64,000 bases of DNA from contig CM028335.1 of the NCBI GenBank assembly GCA_016647705.1, positions 33,308,212 through 33,372,211 of the forward strand. Direction: 5' to 3'. The notes beneath the pieces were generated by a model. The model did not search any database and was not told the origin of the DNA. It saw only the letters and a list, made by a program, of their open reading frames with translations. Within the stretch, counting starts at the first letter, position 1; each line of letters opens with the position of its first letter. Shown in pieces: positions 37,448-50,084 of this stretch. The stretch comes from Eucommia ulmoides. Taxonomy: Eukaryota > Streptophyta > Magnoliopsida > Garryales > Eucommiaceae. A program made the position numbers and the translations under genes.

Positions 37448-38822
37448 TGGTAGCGGAATATTATGTCACTACTTTCACCGCAAGTATACGGGTCAAGTTT
37501 TATAGAATAGTGAATGAGAAGGGCTGACGTATCCACAGGGATTGGATTAAACTGCTGCTAATTACCGTGATTATCATAACTGAACTTTATTTAGGCGATA
37601 AAAATTAGATTTTTGTTTTTATAAATAATATACTAAACTAATTAACTAATTAAACTAAAATACTATAATACTAATATAACGTTTAAGGAAATATATTGTC
37701 TAGGGATTAACTTCGTTCACTTAATCACATTCGATTCAATCTAATTTACATTAACAACATTAAAATCTATCCGACAATCTAGATATCGAAAACTCACTCA
37801 CTACCTCTCCCGAGTGTAAAGTGAATGAAAATGTGATTTTGCGTCAACGCCGAAGTCCCCCTCGAGCGTCTATACGACACTTGGTCACTTGAGTCTCACC
37901 CCAACCTTACAGATTACACACTTTCTAACGCCCTCCTGGGTCATTAGATCGTCGCGTTATGTTTAAACCTTAGTCCGAATTCGGGGTTACCTCTTCCAAG
38001 TGTCAAACCCCGTATTCTTAATATATTATAACAAGCATATAATAGTAAAAGAATAGTAAACACAATCGAATACAATTGAACAACCATTAACAAAACATCG
38101 ATTTATTCAAAACACGCTTTCATGAAGTACGTCAAGCCCTAAACGATACATGTTTAGCTATACATGGTCATAAACCAATATTCAACTACAAACAAGCTAA
38201 ACATAATCAAAACTTCCAAAGGTTTAAGAAATAAGAAGAGAAACAAAGGAGAAAAGTCGTTATCTGAAGAACCGACGCTTCCACGTCTGTGATTTCCACT
38301 CCGAGCTTGTTCCCTCTTCTTCAATTTGATGATATCCTCCCTTTGGTATTGTCTTGGAGCTTTCAATACTTCTAAAAACGTGGTTTAGGTATGGGATAGC
38401 AAAGGGGTATAAGACAAGGATCAAAATATCTAAAAAATATCTTAAACATAGCTGGACAGAGACCACTGTAGCGATGGATTCACCGCTACTGCGGTGGGCA
38501 ACCAGGGAACCTTCTGCCTTTTTACTGCTGTAGCGGTTGATCTCATTGTTGTAGCGGTAAACAAACCAAGAGTTTTTGAACTCTCTGTTGTTTCACCGCT
38601 ACAGCGATGGCTTGACCGCTGCAGCGGTAAAAATGTTGCAACCAACTTTGAGCCTCTTCATCATTTTTTACCCGATTTCCTACCGATTTATTTAATTATA
38701 GATCGTTTACATACCTACAATTGATTTACATCAAAACAAACATAAACGCAATTAAATATCACTAAAATACTCGAAAACTACTAAATTCGGCTTGGGAATA
38801 TATAGACAAATTACACCTATCA
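37448..38822 (-). repeat. solo LTR D in the Tat RT gene
   Basis: On the minus strand it starts TGATAGGTGT and ends CGCTACCA. AAAGG is duplicated on both sides (37443-37447 and 38823-38827). It is an inverted relative of solo LTR C, sharing the CCCGAGTGTAAAGTGAATGA, GACTTCGGCGTT and palindrome-cluster blocks. It has no coding content. Taking it out rejoins RT at KVFQELKRYLS. Confidence 0.88.
38463..38628. repeat. palindrome cluster in solo LTR D
   Basis: There are six versions of ACCGCTGCAGCGGT. The perfect one is at 38615-38628; others include ACCGCTACTGCGGT (near 38480), TACTGCTGTAGCGGTT (near 38524) and ACCGCTACAGCGAT (near 38594). Confidence 0.85.
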
Positions 38823-38827
38823 AAAGG

Positions 38828-39195
38828 TATTCCAAGAACTCAAGAGGTACCTCTCCTTAGCTCCCAAGCTCAGCACATAGAGAAGAGGAGATGATCTATT
38901 CCTCTATATCTCTGCATTCATCATGGCAGTGAGCGCAGCCTTGGAAAGGAAGGAGGATGGAATTCAAAGTTCAGTATACTACTCCAGCATGATCCTCACC
39001 GATGCTGAGAGCAGATATTTGCATTTTGAAAAGTTAGCATACGCCTTACCGATCACCTCAGGGAACCTAAGGCATTATTTTCAGGCTCAGACCATTGTTG
39101 TTCCAACCGACCAGCCACTAAGACAAATCCTTCATTCCCTTGATGTCTCTGGGCGATTAATGAAGTATAGTTTTAAGCTCGGGTAGTTTCATATC
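38828..39195 (+). pseudogene. Tat RT end and first RNase H
   Basis: After solo LTR D the frame gives VFQELKRYL, then SAALERKEDGIQ, VYYSSMILTDAESRY, FEKLAYALPITSGNLRHYF and VPTDQPLRQILHSLDVSGRL. This is the usual Ty3-gypsy RNase H layout, open from 38923 to 39186. Confidence 0.85.
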
Positions 39196-39365
39196 AATTA
39201 CCGGCCCAAGACAGTAATCAAATGATAGGTCTTACCTAATTTTATCGCCGAGCTAACCTTCCGAGACAAACAATCGAGTACCGACCTAGAATCTGCCGAA
39301 GAGACTTCTTTTCTTAATAAAGAGGCCAGTGAATCCCCCTGGTGCGGGAACCGACCTGGGACTAG

Positions 39366-39765
39366 ATTTTTGGAAATTGATCATGGACGGTTCCTCCAAT
39401 TTAAGCGGATGTAGGGCTAGGATAGTTCTCGTCGCCTCTAAGAAGAAAGAGGTTAAATTCACTCTCCAGTTAGGATTCTGAGCCCCAAACAATGAAGTAG
39501 AGTACGAAGCCCTACTCATAGGACTAAGATTAGCACAAGACTTCAACATGAAGACTCTCCATGTCCTATGTGATTCCCAGCTTATAGTCAACCAATTAGA
39601 TAGTGATTACCTGGTCAAGGACCCAAGCATGGTCACCTTTCTAGAGAGGGTAAGGGCATTGATAAAAGACTTTGAAAGAATTTAAGTCAATCAAATTCTC
39701 CACGAAGTAAATAGGCATGTCAACACATTGGCTAACCAGGCCTTTGTGGCAAAATATACGCTAAA
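39366..39765 (+). pseudogene. second (archaeal-type) RNase H of the Tat element
   Basis: MDGSSNLSGCRARIVLV, a stop in LGF-APNNEVEYEALLIGLRLA, then LHVLCDSQLIVNQLDSDY and VNRHVNTLANQAF. The spacing of D, E, D and the DSQL motif fits the extra RNase H domain that Tat elements have between the first RNase H and integrase. The stops show it is inactive. Confidence 0.82.
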
Positions 39766-39939
39766 ACGAACTGTACCTTTGGATTACCTGGCTCAACCAA
39801 GCAAGGAAGCATCAGATGAGGTCGCAACCATATATGCGCTTAGTATCAACCTGTCCTAGTTGGACCCAATCAAGGATTATCTTGAAAAGAGGACATTACC
39901 AAACAACTGAATTGAGGACAGGAGGATAAGGTACCAGGC

Positions 39940-41105
39940 TACATTGTATATCCTCCTCGACGGGGTATTATACCGGAAGTCCTTCTCGGGCCCTTACTCT
40001 ACATGTCTTCGAACTAAGGAGGTCGATTATATACTGCAAGAGGTTCATGAAGGGGTTTGCGGCAACCATGCAAAGGGCAGATCTCTAGCTCAAAAACTCC
40101 TCTGTCATAGGTATTACTAGCCAAAAATGTTTGAAGATACAAATGAATTCGTAAAGAAATGTGACAAGTGCCAAAGATTTGTCGCCCACCCCTACGCTCC
40201 ATCGACTGAGCTGGTTCTCATGACTAGTCCCTAGTCATTTACCTAATGAGAGGTTGATTTTCTTGGTCCATTTCCTCAAGACACCAGCCAGAAGAAGTTC
40301 CTCATCATGGCAATCGATTATTTCATGAAGTGGGTGGAAGTCGAGCCCCTGGCCAAAACTACTAAGGCGAAGATCAGGGATTTGTATAAAAGAGCCTGAT
40401 CTACTGGTTCGATATCCCCAAGGCCATAATCCTAAACAATGGAAAACAATTTGACAATGACCTCTTTATCGACCTTTGCTAAGGATTGGGGATCAACACT
40501 CATTTCTCCTCCCTAGGTCATCCTTAAGCAAATGGTCAGGTCGAGGTCACCAATTGAATAATCTTGTAAAACCTGAAGATGAGGCTAGACAGATCTAAAG
40601 GGCTATGGGTTGAGGACCTCCATCCCGTTCTGTGGGCATATCACACAACGGCCAGAAGTCCAATATGAGAAACACCATTTGCAAAGACATTTAAATTTGA
40701 GGTTGTCATCCCAGCTGAGATCGGTATGCCATCACCAAGAACATCAACCCCCTATGACTGAGCTGAGAATGAAGAAACATTAGCACTGAACCTGGATCTC
40801 TTATAAGAGAAAAAAGAATGAGCTCAGGTACACTAGGCCGCCTATCAACAAAAGCGGTAAGGTACTACAACAGAAGGGTCTGACCTCGTTCCTTCAACGT
40901 CGGTGACCTTATCCTCAAGAAAGTCACGTTGGCCACAAAAGATCAAAACACCAGCAAGGTAGCTCCCAAATGGGAAAGATCTTACAGAGTCACCCGCATA
41001 GCCTGGCCTAGTATATATGAGCTTGAGACCAATGATAGGGTACCCCTGAGACCTCTTGGAATGCCGAACATCTGAAACGATATTTTCCGAGAGAAGATGA
41101 ATCGT
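39940..41105 (+). pseudogene. Tat integrase remnant
   Basis: The zinc-binding N-terminal domain is visible: VHEGVCGNHAKGRSL, then KKCDKCQRFVAHPYAP. The core begins EVDFLGPFPQDTSQKKFLI and continues AIDYFMKWVEVEPLA. Later parts shift frame near 40390. MRLDRSKGLWVEDLHPVLWAY and a C-terminal tail (about 40850-41060) follow. Several stops are present. Confidence 0.82.
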
Positions 41106-41109
41106 TGTA

Positions 41110-42395
41110 ATAGTTGTAGAAGTTTTTAATTTCAAACTATGTAACAAAAGCTCTCTATTAATGAAAGAAGTGTTCAGTTAAATGTGTTCTCAACTCTCGA
41201 AAGTCTATAAAGAATTGCACCTCGGCCCACACCGCCGAGGGTGATAACCGGACCCCCCACCAGGTCAGTAATCTATGCCTGGGGACTGACCACTATTGTC
41301 CACTGAGGGCGGGACATCGATCAAGTCTGAGAACCTGTAGCCAAACATCTTATCTCTCACAGTAGACCACGGTCAGGTGATACAAAGGGATGACGCTCCT
41401 GCAAGAACTAACTTGAGATAACCAAAAAACACTCAAATATAAGCCCAACTACGGAGACTCACCTATGACCGACCACCAAAATCCACCGACATGTTGAGAT
41501 CCTATGGACCGAGAGGGCCTAACTTAGGACAGACACCCTTACCAGCTAAACTGACCACCCAAGCAAGGCGAACCAAGCTCGTGTAGTTGGCCGGGGGGCA
41601 GAATGATTGAGGAAGGTAAAGGTTGAAGGACCAACCCCATGCCTCGACACATGAGATAGACCTTTTTCTCCTCGGTGTGACATACGAATGAAGTTAAACT
41701 CTTAAACTTTTCTTGGTGTTACACTTAATTGAGGCATAACTTCTCAGTGTTGTGATTTGGATGGTCTTAGCTCCAATTTATAATTAAAACATGTTTGGTA
41801 TTAAGACTTTGGCCGGTGTGAAACTCTGATCAGTTCATGAAGTTACAAGTTGAATTGTTGGATGTAGAACTTCACTGTCAAATGCTTAAAAATGACCGAG
41901 CTTGGTCCAAGTTCTAAGGACGTTTAATTAAGACCGAGCTGATTGTATGTCCGGTTCTTAAAGTTTCAGAAGGGATTAAGCGTTGAAGTTTTCCAAATTT
42001 AAGAATAACCGATCTAAGTCCAAATGATGAAGTCAGTTAAATGAAGCTAATCAGTTAAGTGATCTTTCCAAAATTTATTCATAAATTTCCAGAAGGTATT
42101 AAGTACTTAAGGGTGATCGAGCTGATTTGCAACTATAAGGACAGATGATTAAGGTCAGTATATTTGGACAATATTTACTATTACGTGACTGATGTTTAAG
42201 CAACAAATTTGAACACATGCAATGGAAATGTACTGATCAGAAGTTACTACTGAGCAGAGAAATAATTACAGAGTAAAGTGAATTTATTACATAAAAAATT
42301 GTATTTATATCATGGGGTTCTAAGCTCGATAATACAAACCCAATCTTGGTGGGGAAAAAAAAACTACAAAAGGTTGGTTTGTTGAATGGTAAACA
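41110..42395 (+). other. 3' region of the Tat element, no gene
   Basis: It lies between integrase and the antisense ORF. It begins GC-richer with GAGGGTGATAACCGG-type sequence and becomes AT-rich after 41700. The phrases ACCGAGCTGAT and AAGTACTTAAG-like stretches recur loosely. I see no coding sequence. Confidence 0.5.
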
Positions 42396-42399
42396 AAGT

Positions 42400-44590
42400 C
42401 ATTGGGTCATCCCGACCTGAACTCATCCACCCTCGCTACCCCCAGCACTCGCATCTGCACTCGGCCCGACTCGACTACCCTAAGCTCCCCCATCCTCTTT
42501 CTCAAAAATAGAAAATTCTATTTGGATGAGCTAGTAAAGGATCTGGGGGAACTGACATTGGAGAGAGCGTATGGTGACGTGATGACCATCTTTTATCACC
42601 TCAGCCCCAATGCTGATCTCGAGGTTCTTATATTCTTGGCTCGTCTTCCATTTGTTCATAACCCTCCTTTCAGCCCGGGCCACCACATCCCTCTTCGCAT
42701 CCTCGACAGCAGTTATCCGATCCACCATCCTAGCCAAGTCATTCTTCAACTTCCCGGCCAGGTTGCGCATTTACTCTTTCTCCTTCACTAGTTGCTCTAT
42801 CTAGGCCTTCAATTTGAGGTCGTTTGTACTCAGCTCACGCACCTTCTCATGAAGGTCATTGAGGCCCTTCACCGCATTGGGTTTCTCCTCGGTGAGGAAC
42901 TTGTTTTCCTCGTTAGCACGATGCATGCGAAGGCCCATCTCAGCCATCTCGAAGAAGTTATGCATTTAAAGGAAAAGAAAAATTATAGTATGGTAGAAAA
43001 AATATTTTACAAGTTAAAAGTTTACCGAAAAGAACACTTACCACCGTGACGTCCTCATAGACCTCGGTGATCAGCTTGGCATTGCTTTTCAAAGCAATCG
43101 GGGAAGGAGCTAAGAGAGATCAAGAATCCTTTGCCCAAGCTTCAAGCCGATGTCCGGGATGGAGAAAGGTCTGTTCTTCTACTTCTACTTCGACTGATCA
43201 TCATTTTTGTTGCGCTTTGTTGGCAGCTCAGCCTCAGTCTCCACCACCTTTCTTTTCCCCTTATCCCTTTTTCTCGGTAAGGACCGGGCTGCCTTCCTCC
43301 ATTGAGATGAGGAGGATGGTCGGAGCAAGGGTCGTCACCTCTGGCATCGGCCTCACCAAGGTATTGTGGTGCGTTACCTGGGCCAAGGTAATCCCCTTCT
43401 TGGGCCCCCTCTCTGGGATAAACTCCATGTTAGGAGCTAGCAGCAACGGAATCATCCTAGGCCTACCTTTTCTTTATGATCCTCCTCATCACAACTCAAT
43501 CCATGACCGCAAAGAATACAACATAGTCAGAATAAGAAAATAATTGAAATTTTTAAGAACGTTAAAATAACCGAGAAGAGATAGGAGAACTTACTGTTGG
43601 TGGATTTTTCATTTGAAAATAGGCTTCGGAAATGAGAGATCACCCCAGAAATATAAGTCATACAAGGACGACTTGATCAACTCCTTGACGTGTATAATGA
43701 CTGTCTTCAAGATTCGATCTCTGTCCTCAGTAATTTTCGGGCTGATGATATTTTTTTTTGTCTTTCTATAGCTCTGCGAGTATAAGAGAAGACACAAGTG
43801 AGATAAAAATACCGAGAAGAAAGTTCGAACTCAAGGGGGACATGCTCTTACCCACTTTTTCCCAGTGCCTCTGAATGGGGTAGTCAATGTCCTCTCTTGG
43901 GCTGAACTCCCATCCTGTTCCACTGAGGAAGAAGAACTTCAGTTTCCAGAACTTTATTAACTGGTCATAGCCACCCAAAAACTATATTTAAGCAGTTATA
44001 TAGCACCACCCCTCACCCCCGAGCATGGATTTATAAGAAAAGAGAGCCCGAAAGAGGTCTAGGGGCGGATCAATGCCTTAGTGTAGAAGATGTTGTGGGA
44101 GACCACCACCATCCTCATGCTGTTCGGAGTAAGTTGTGACGGACACAACCTGATATCCCAACATATCGCCCGAACCCACGGATGAATTGGAAACCACAGC
44201 CCAGCCAAGAATTAAGCAAGGTAAACCGTGATATACCCCTTGGGAGGTATACAGGCACGGTCCTAAGCCCACAGAACTCTTAACTTAACCAAGCTGGGAA
44301 AGGTATATTTAGTCCGGAGTTTCTTCACCTCATCCTTTATCAAAATTGACTCAATCCCCCAAACTGGACTTTCTGGAGGAATTTGATAAACAGGTTGATC
44401 GGGGTCGACATTGGCCAATAGATCCCGACCATATGAGACAAAATAGAGGCTAGCTTCTGGGACAGCCAGATCCGCAGAACTGGGCTCGTCGACAGGACCC
44501 GTGCCAAGCTCAGTCGAGGGACCCCCAGAAGAACCCACCCCACTCTGGGCTCTAGGTCAACCAGGAAGGCCCAGCTTCGGCGGACCCACA
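42400..44590 (-). pseudogene. antisense ORF of the Tat element, putative gypsy-type transposase domain
   Basis: It reads opposite to pol. The N-terminal part (about 44538-44050) has DEVKKLRTKYTFPSLVKLRV, then RACIPPKGYITVYL, GLWFPIHPWVRAICWD and LCPSQLTPNSMRMVV. This resembles the plant putative gypsy-type transposon domain (Pfam Transposase_28). The C-terminal part (about 43000-42530) is a coiled coil: MRNLAGKLKNDLARMVDRIT and VEDAKRDVVARAERRVMNKW. Stops and likely introns separate the parts. Antisense ORFs 3' of pol are known in Tat elements (Grande, Retand). Function is not known. Confidence 0.7.
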
Positions 44591-45075
44591 AGCCTTTTCA
44601 AATGTCAAAGTTGTCCAGTCGACCTCCTCCAAATACGAACTAAGCTCGATTTGCTGGATCAAGGACACGATTCAAGTCTATTCAGAAGAACCAGACACTA
44701 ATGAGCTATACCCGAGAGAGAAATTAGGGACAGACACCGAACGAATGAGGGCTAAGAGGAAAGAGGACCGTTCTCGGGAGAAGAAAGAGCACTCAAGTTA
44801 CTCTAGTGTAAAAAAATGAATGAAGGGTAAGTGTCTATATATAGGTAGGCTATCCTATTGGACCATCGCGCTATTGGAAGTCGAACAGTGCCCTGATCCT
44901 CGTACCCATCAGAAGTTGCAAGCCACATGTCATACATCCAAGGTGTTGTAGCAAGGCTTCTCAAGGAAGCTAAGTAAAACCCAGTCGAGCTCTTTTTCGT
45001 ACCAAGCAAATTCTTTTTTTAATCGAATCAAGAGCGGAGCAAAACCCTCAGCATCTCATGTTCCATCTCCATGCT

Positions 45076-45091
45076 AAGGGCTGGGGGCAAT
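45076..45091 (+). other. polypurine tract of the Tat element
   Basis: AAGGGCTGGGGGCAAT lies directly before the 3' LTR start (TGATATGGGT). It would prime plus-strand synthesis. Confidence 0.7.
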
Positions 45092-45823
45092 TGATATGGG
45101 TAAAAATTAATCGACCCTAAATCTCTCCACCTAAGCCTGCCACATAAACCAAACCTATGACATGTTATCCATGGCCTAAATAGTAGAATTCTTATTCAGC
45201 TCAACATATTCAGCTCAGTCATTTCTCAAGACTTGGATAATTATTGTCTGAAAACTCTCTACAATCAAGGAGAGACCAACCAATGAAGCTCTAGCCGGTA
45301 TACCCACCTCAGAATTTGTACTCGTGTTCAGGCCAGTTCATTCACTGTTTTGGCAGCATAGCCCATGGACTTCTTCATCAACGATAAAAAGCCTAAGCCC
45401 ATAGCTCTAATTCCTCAAGTGCCATTTTTCTTCACCACACGTCATGTTAAGGTTTATAACCAAGCTTAAGGCCCTTAATCTCCAAAATGATAATCAGACT
45501 TTCTCATATAAAAGGAAAGGTAAATAGTGTTACGAAGGTAATTGCTTTCAGAATATTCAAAGCATTCCTAAATTTCTCACATTGAGCTTTTACTCTCGTG
45601 CCGGGGGATTCACCAGGCACAACCCCGATGTGTCCTTTTGCAGGTAAACATTTAGAGCTCAAGCTGGACAACCTTAATCTCGATTCAGTCAGATTACAAA
45701 CTCAAGGACAAAGGGCACTGATGACTTTCCTCCATCAAAAGCTACCCCCAGATCACTGACAACTCTCCACGCGAATTCTGACTAGACCATATTGTGGGTG
45801 TAGACCATTTTTTGACATCAACA
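45092..45823 (+). repeat. 3' LTR of the Tat element
   Basis: It starts TGATATGGGT and ends GACATCAACA, 732 bp long. It is colinear with 27811-28542 with many substitutions and no net length change. Confidence 0.92.
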
Positions 45824-45828
45824 AACTC

Positions 45829-46020
45829 AATGCTAAGTGGCGACTCTATTTTCTAAATAAATCACATCCCAAAGAACGTTTTCAAAATCGACGCCTAAAA
45901 ACATCCCTAAAAACTTGTTTTCCCAAATGAATGGATTTTTAAGGATTTCGAGAGGGAGGAAAATAAACCTTGTTTTTCTTTTCTTCTCGCCTCTTCTTCC
46001 TCTTTTTCAAAATTCAGGGT
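45829..46020 (+). repeat. 3' LTR of Ogre-1, end part
   Basis: It continues the LTR cut at 27810: TGCTAAGTGGCGACTCTATT, CAAAATCGACGCCTA and the CTTCTTCCTC stretch match 8390-8582. It ends GTACGTCA, as the 5' LTR ends GTGCGTCA. The next base belongs to Ogre-2. Confidence 0.8.
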
Positions 46021-47662
46021 ACGTCAGGGCATTGATTCCTAATTCTCCCTTCTTTACCTCTTGGAATTTTTTTTCCATCCGTTGTAACTTCTCGGTCAGT
46101 GGGGATGTCTTTTCCGACGGCTCTTTTATCTCCTTCTTGATTCAGTCAATTTTCTCTGGTATGACTGAGCTAGCAATTAATTTAGCTAAGGTCGTACTTG
46201 TACTAGGGTCGACCACAGTTGAATTGACTTGTGTTTGAGGTCACATAGGGATTAACTCTCTAGTAACTGGGCTAGGGCCTTGGAAACTAGAAGGTTGATG
46301 GTTAACTTTTGGCTCTATTGGATCTGGGGTTTGAACAGAGACTATAAGGTTTTGCTGAGATTGGAGGAGTTGTGGCAGATTCTATGTCAATGAGACCATG
46401 TCTTTTCTTATTTTGGGTCATCCCGATGAGTTCATTCAATTGTTCCTCTATGTCTTCCATTTGGATAGGTTGTTGTGCTAGTGCATGGATGTGAATCGGT
46501 AAACGGGACATAGGAATTTTTCAGTATGGAGCAGTTTTCCTAACTTGGCAAATTGTGTTAGTCTCATAGTTTACAAAGGCGTTTGGGTTTGATCATGACT
46601 CAGTTTGAAACGAGATTTCCGTTACTTCCAAATTTTATGGATTACAACCACATCGAATTTTGATATGACCACCCTACAGATGGGGAGTCCTTTTCTTGAA
46701 TTTACAGACTTGATTGACGCTTTTATTTGGACAAATGGAAATATCATCTCAATTCTTTGCCACTATTGACCTCAAACTTAAGCAAGGCTTGAATCTGTCC
46801 AAAGCAAAGTTCCCAAGTCTAATAAAGCATCGTATAATCAAATAAGGATTCTCTTTATCCCTCCAATAACTTACTCAATAGTCCAATTTCGAAATGATTT
46901 CTGATTGTGAACAGGCTCATAGAAGTGAGATAAAATGGCAATTCCTAGCTGACTATTCCATTCTTTACTAGTCCTAGAGAACTCTTTCGTATGATTTCAC
47001 ACAGACAGAATATATATAAAGCAGAAAATGTTTATTTCCAAGATAGTGTCCTAAATGCAAAAGGATTTTGGGTATCATTTTATATAGGATTCACTATATG
47101 AGGTTCATGGTTTTTCTACTAACACATCCTAGAAAAGTTCGGACTTCAAAGCTCTAGCGTCCTCCACTGGGGAACATCTATCATTGGTTGGTGATCCGAG
47201 CGAGGTGAGTTTCAAAGTCTAATCCCAACAAATATACCACATGGCCTTGCATCTACTAACTCCTCTTTCTAAATCCTACAGGGTTTCGAGGTTTAGATAG
47301 GTATATTGAAATCGCACAACTTCAATGCCTACTACTGGCCTCCTAATGAGGTCTACAACTTTGGGTTTTTCTTATGATACCGTGGTGCTCGTGCCTTGGA
47401 GAGAGCTTATAGAAAATAAAATGCGAAAATATAAAGACATTAAAATAAATGCGAAAAAGTAAAGACATGAAATAAAAGAATGCAGTATATTAAACAAGAA
47501 ACAAGTAAGGAGTAAAATAAAAAAGAAAAAATTAGTTTAGATAAAAGGGAATTATTATGTTTACAAACCAAAGACATATTTCTTATACTTTGTTTGAACG
47601 TGAAGATAAATTTAAACTCTAACTAGGCTTGACCCTCAAAATTCCCCAGCAAAGTCGCCAGC
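46021..47662 (-). pseudogene. Ogre-2 leader and gag start
   Basis: On the minus strand, from 47662 down: primer site, AGTTAGAGTTTAAATTTAT as in Ogre-1 (8622 on), the conserved leader peptide block (about 47260-47080), then gag-like coding. The frame 46511-46302 has QPIQMEDIEEQLNELIGM. Lysine/glutamate-rich sequence continues to 46021, where it meets the Ogre-1 LTR end. The rest of the element is not adjacent. Confidence 0.6.
47642..47660 (-). other. primer binding site of Ogre-2 (tRNA-Arg type)
   Basis: The minus strand reads TGGCGACTTTGCTGGGGAA, a near-perfect complement of a plant tRNA-Arg 3' end, two bases after the LTR end ATATCA. Confidence 0.7.
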
Positions 47663-50084
47663 TGATATTACCCGGATTTTGAAAAGACAAAAAAAAAAGT
47701 GAGAGAAAAGGAAAACAAGATTTGGTTTCCTCCCTCTCAAAATCCGTTCATTTTAGAAAACTAATTTCAAGGACTTCTCTAGGTACCGGTTTTGAAAACG
47801 TTCTTTAGGTCGAGATTTCTTTTTAAAAAATAGAGTCACCACCTAGCATTAGGTTAAATGGTATGCTAGGTCACCGGAGTTTTAGAAATTCCTTTTTTGT
47901 TTAGAAATAGCTCAAGTTTTGACTCGTAAAATAGTTGGTCTTTATCAAAGATTTCTTTAAAGTTCAGGGGTCAGTTATACTTGGGAAATGTGTTAGGCAC
48001 CCCAAAACACCCGTCCAAAGATGGTACCTAAGTTTAAATAAATCTTTAGGTTCAAAATAGTCCAAATAATTTTCTTCGATTTTAATTAGCACACTAATTC
48101 TTATGTTTATTTATTTTTGTCTTTTTATGTATATTTAACGTAAGTAAGTAAAAGAAAAACATTTAAAAAAAGCAGCAACAGATAAAACATATTATAAATA
48201 ACGAATAAAAGTCCCCTTTTTAGACCGCCTACAGATTATGGAAGAATCGACAAGTTTAGCCCTGTGAGAGATTTTATTTGGCTAGTTAAAGCGTGACTTG
48301 AAAAAACTAGTGTATATTGTTTAAATAGAAGAAAAATAGTAAACAAAAGGGGCCTAAACATAGTAATATATACAGGGTGTCAATTCATGATCTGAGACGT
48401 AGAGTCAGTCCATGATCTAAACTTATATATATAAGGGCATCAGTCTATAGCCTGAGATGTTTGGCCAGGCCATGATCTAGGCTAGCGCGGAAAGGTGGCA
48501 AGAAAAGTAAATAGTTAGTTGTTAGTAGTTAGTAATTAGTAGTCCATATTCAGTTGGCTTATTTTAGGTTCATTGAGTTTGGTTTGTTGTGTTTCTTGAC
48601 AAAATCCAAAGATGTTATGTATAATATGTACAAAACCAAAGGCAACAAAAAGAAAATATGCATAAACCACCAAAAGGTAACAAACAAACTAAAGAGAGGT
48701 TTAAGGAAACTTACCGAACTTAGGGGAGTGGTCTTTGCCTAAGTAATGTTTCATTCTTCTCCTTCTTTAACTTTTTCTCCTTCTTTGCTAGGTTGTTCTT
48801 GTTCTTGAGAAGTCTCTTGAACTCTTTGTAGAAGAGTATCAAGATCACCTTTTGAGAGATTTTTTGGAAGATTTTGGATGTGTTTGAGAGGTGAAAAACT
48901 TACGAAATAAGGAAACCCGAGAGAGATTTTCAAGTTTAGAGAGAGAATGTGTGTTCAGTGTATATTCCTTATGAAAACAAACTATCATTTATAGGCAATG
49001 ACATGCCTGTACATTCCCCAATGCCCAGGCATACTCAGCCTACATTAAATGGCCATTAAATGCAATTGAATGCTAGCTAATGCTAGGGAATGATGAAAGG
49101 CTATCAGGTTATGCTTAACAATGATGGGATTTTCTTAATGATAAGATTTTTTTGCAAAATCTTTCCATAGGATGTCCAATATAATGCTTGTCATTAATGG
49201 CCCATTAAATGCTATTTAATTCTTTTAAATGTTCGTGATTGATGAGGGGCTACTTAGGCTAGGTTTAGGCAATAACATTTTTTTAGCAAAATATTTCCAT
49301 AAGATTTCCCAATTTAATGTTTATCATTAATGATTTCATTAAATGTCATTTAATGTTCTTGAATGATGAGAGGCTACCAAGGTTAGGTAATGATAACCCA
49401 TAGCAAATGATGATATTCTATGGAGGAAATATTTCCATAAAATCATCATTTAATTATTGACATTAAATGCATATTTTTCTTGGGAAGCTTCCAATTTGGC
49501 TAGGGGTACTCCTACAAAGGAATCTTATGCCTCTTTCTAGGCTAGGAAGGTGTGCTCTTAGTAAACTTGGTGCTTTGGGCACCCATTTGCCTAATGAAGG
49601 CGCTTTGAGCACCCATTTGCCTAATGAAGGCTTTATTACCTGATTCAAGAAATTAAAACTTCAAACACGAAATTAAATAAGAATATTTTTTGCCATCAAT
49701 TTAACAAAATCGGTGAAAACGAAAATTTTAGGGGTTAATACGCAAAATAATTGTAATTGGTGAAATTTCTTCAAATTAAATGATAGAAACTAAATTGAAC
49801 AAATTAAAAGTGATATAAAGAGAAAATCCACTTTTAATCTTGTCATTTTAGCCCCATTAACGTTTTGAAATTTTGAACTTGATCCGAAACTTTTGTTTAT
49901 ATCGAAGTTCGATCGAATTGATGATTTTATTGGGTTTTCATGTTTTCCATCTTTTTAGTATCAAACGTAATCTAAGACGAAAATTCGTTCCCTCTAAACC
50001 TCAATTTAAAATTTATTTGAATTTGCACTTTAGACCCTACATCTTTGAAAACTTTAACGAGCGTCATAAAATACAATGTCCACA
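47663..50084 (-). repeat. 5' LTR of Ogre-2
   Basis: On the minus strand it starts TGTGGACATTG and ends GGTAATATCA. It matches Ogre-1's LTR: AGGGTCTAAAGTGCAAATTC (50040 region versus 5673), the CATTTAATG-rich part (49020-49480), TATA box (48986-48993), the CCCGAGAGAGA tract, and the ATTATGGAAGAATCGACAAG block near 48240. Confidence 0.78.

Larger units (their letters stand above)
27811..45823 (+). mobile_element. Tat-lineage Ty3-gypsy element with three nested solo LTRs
   Basis: Both LTRs are 732 bp (27811-28542 and 45092-45823). The target duplication is TACTC/AACTC (27806-27810 and 45824-45828), one base altered, and it splits the Ogre-1 LTR cleanly. The order is gag, protease, RT, RNase H, a second RNase H, integrase, then a 4-kb 3' region with an antisense ORF. 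The second RNase H and the antisense ORF mark the Tat lineage. Solo LTRs A, B and D account for about 6.85 kb. Stops throughout show that it is inactive. Confidence 0.92.
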
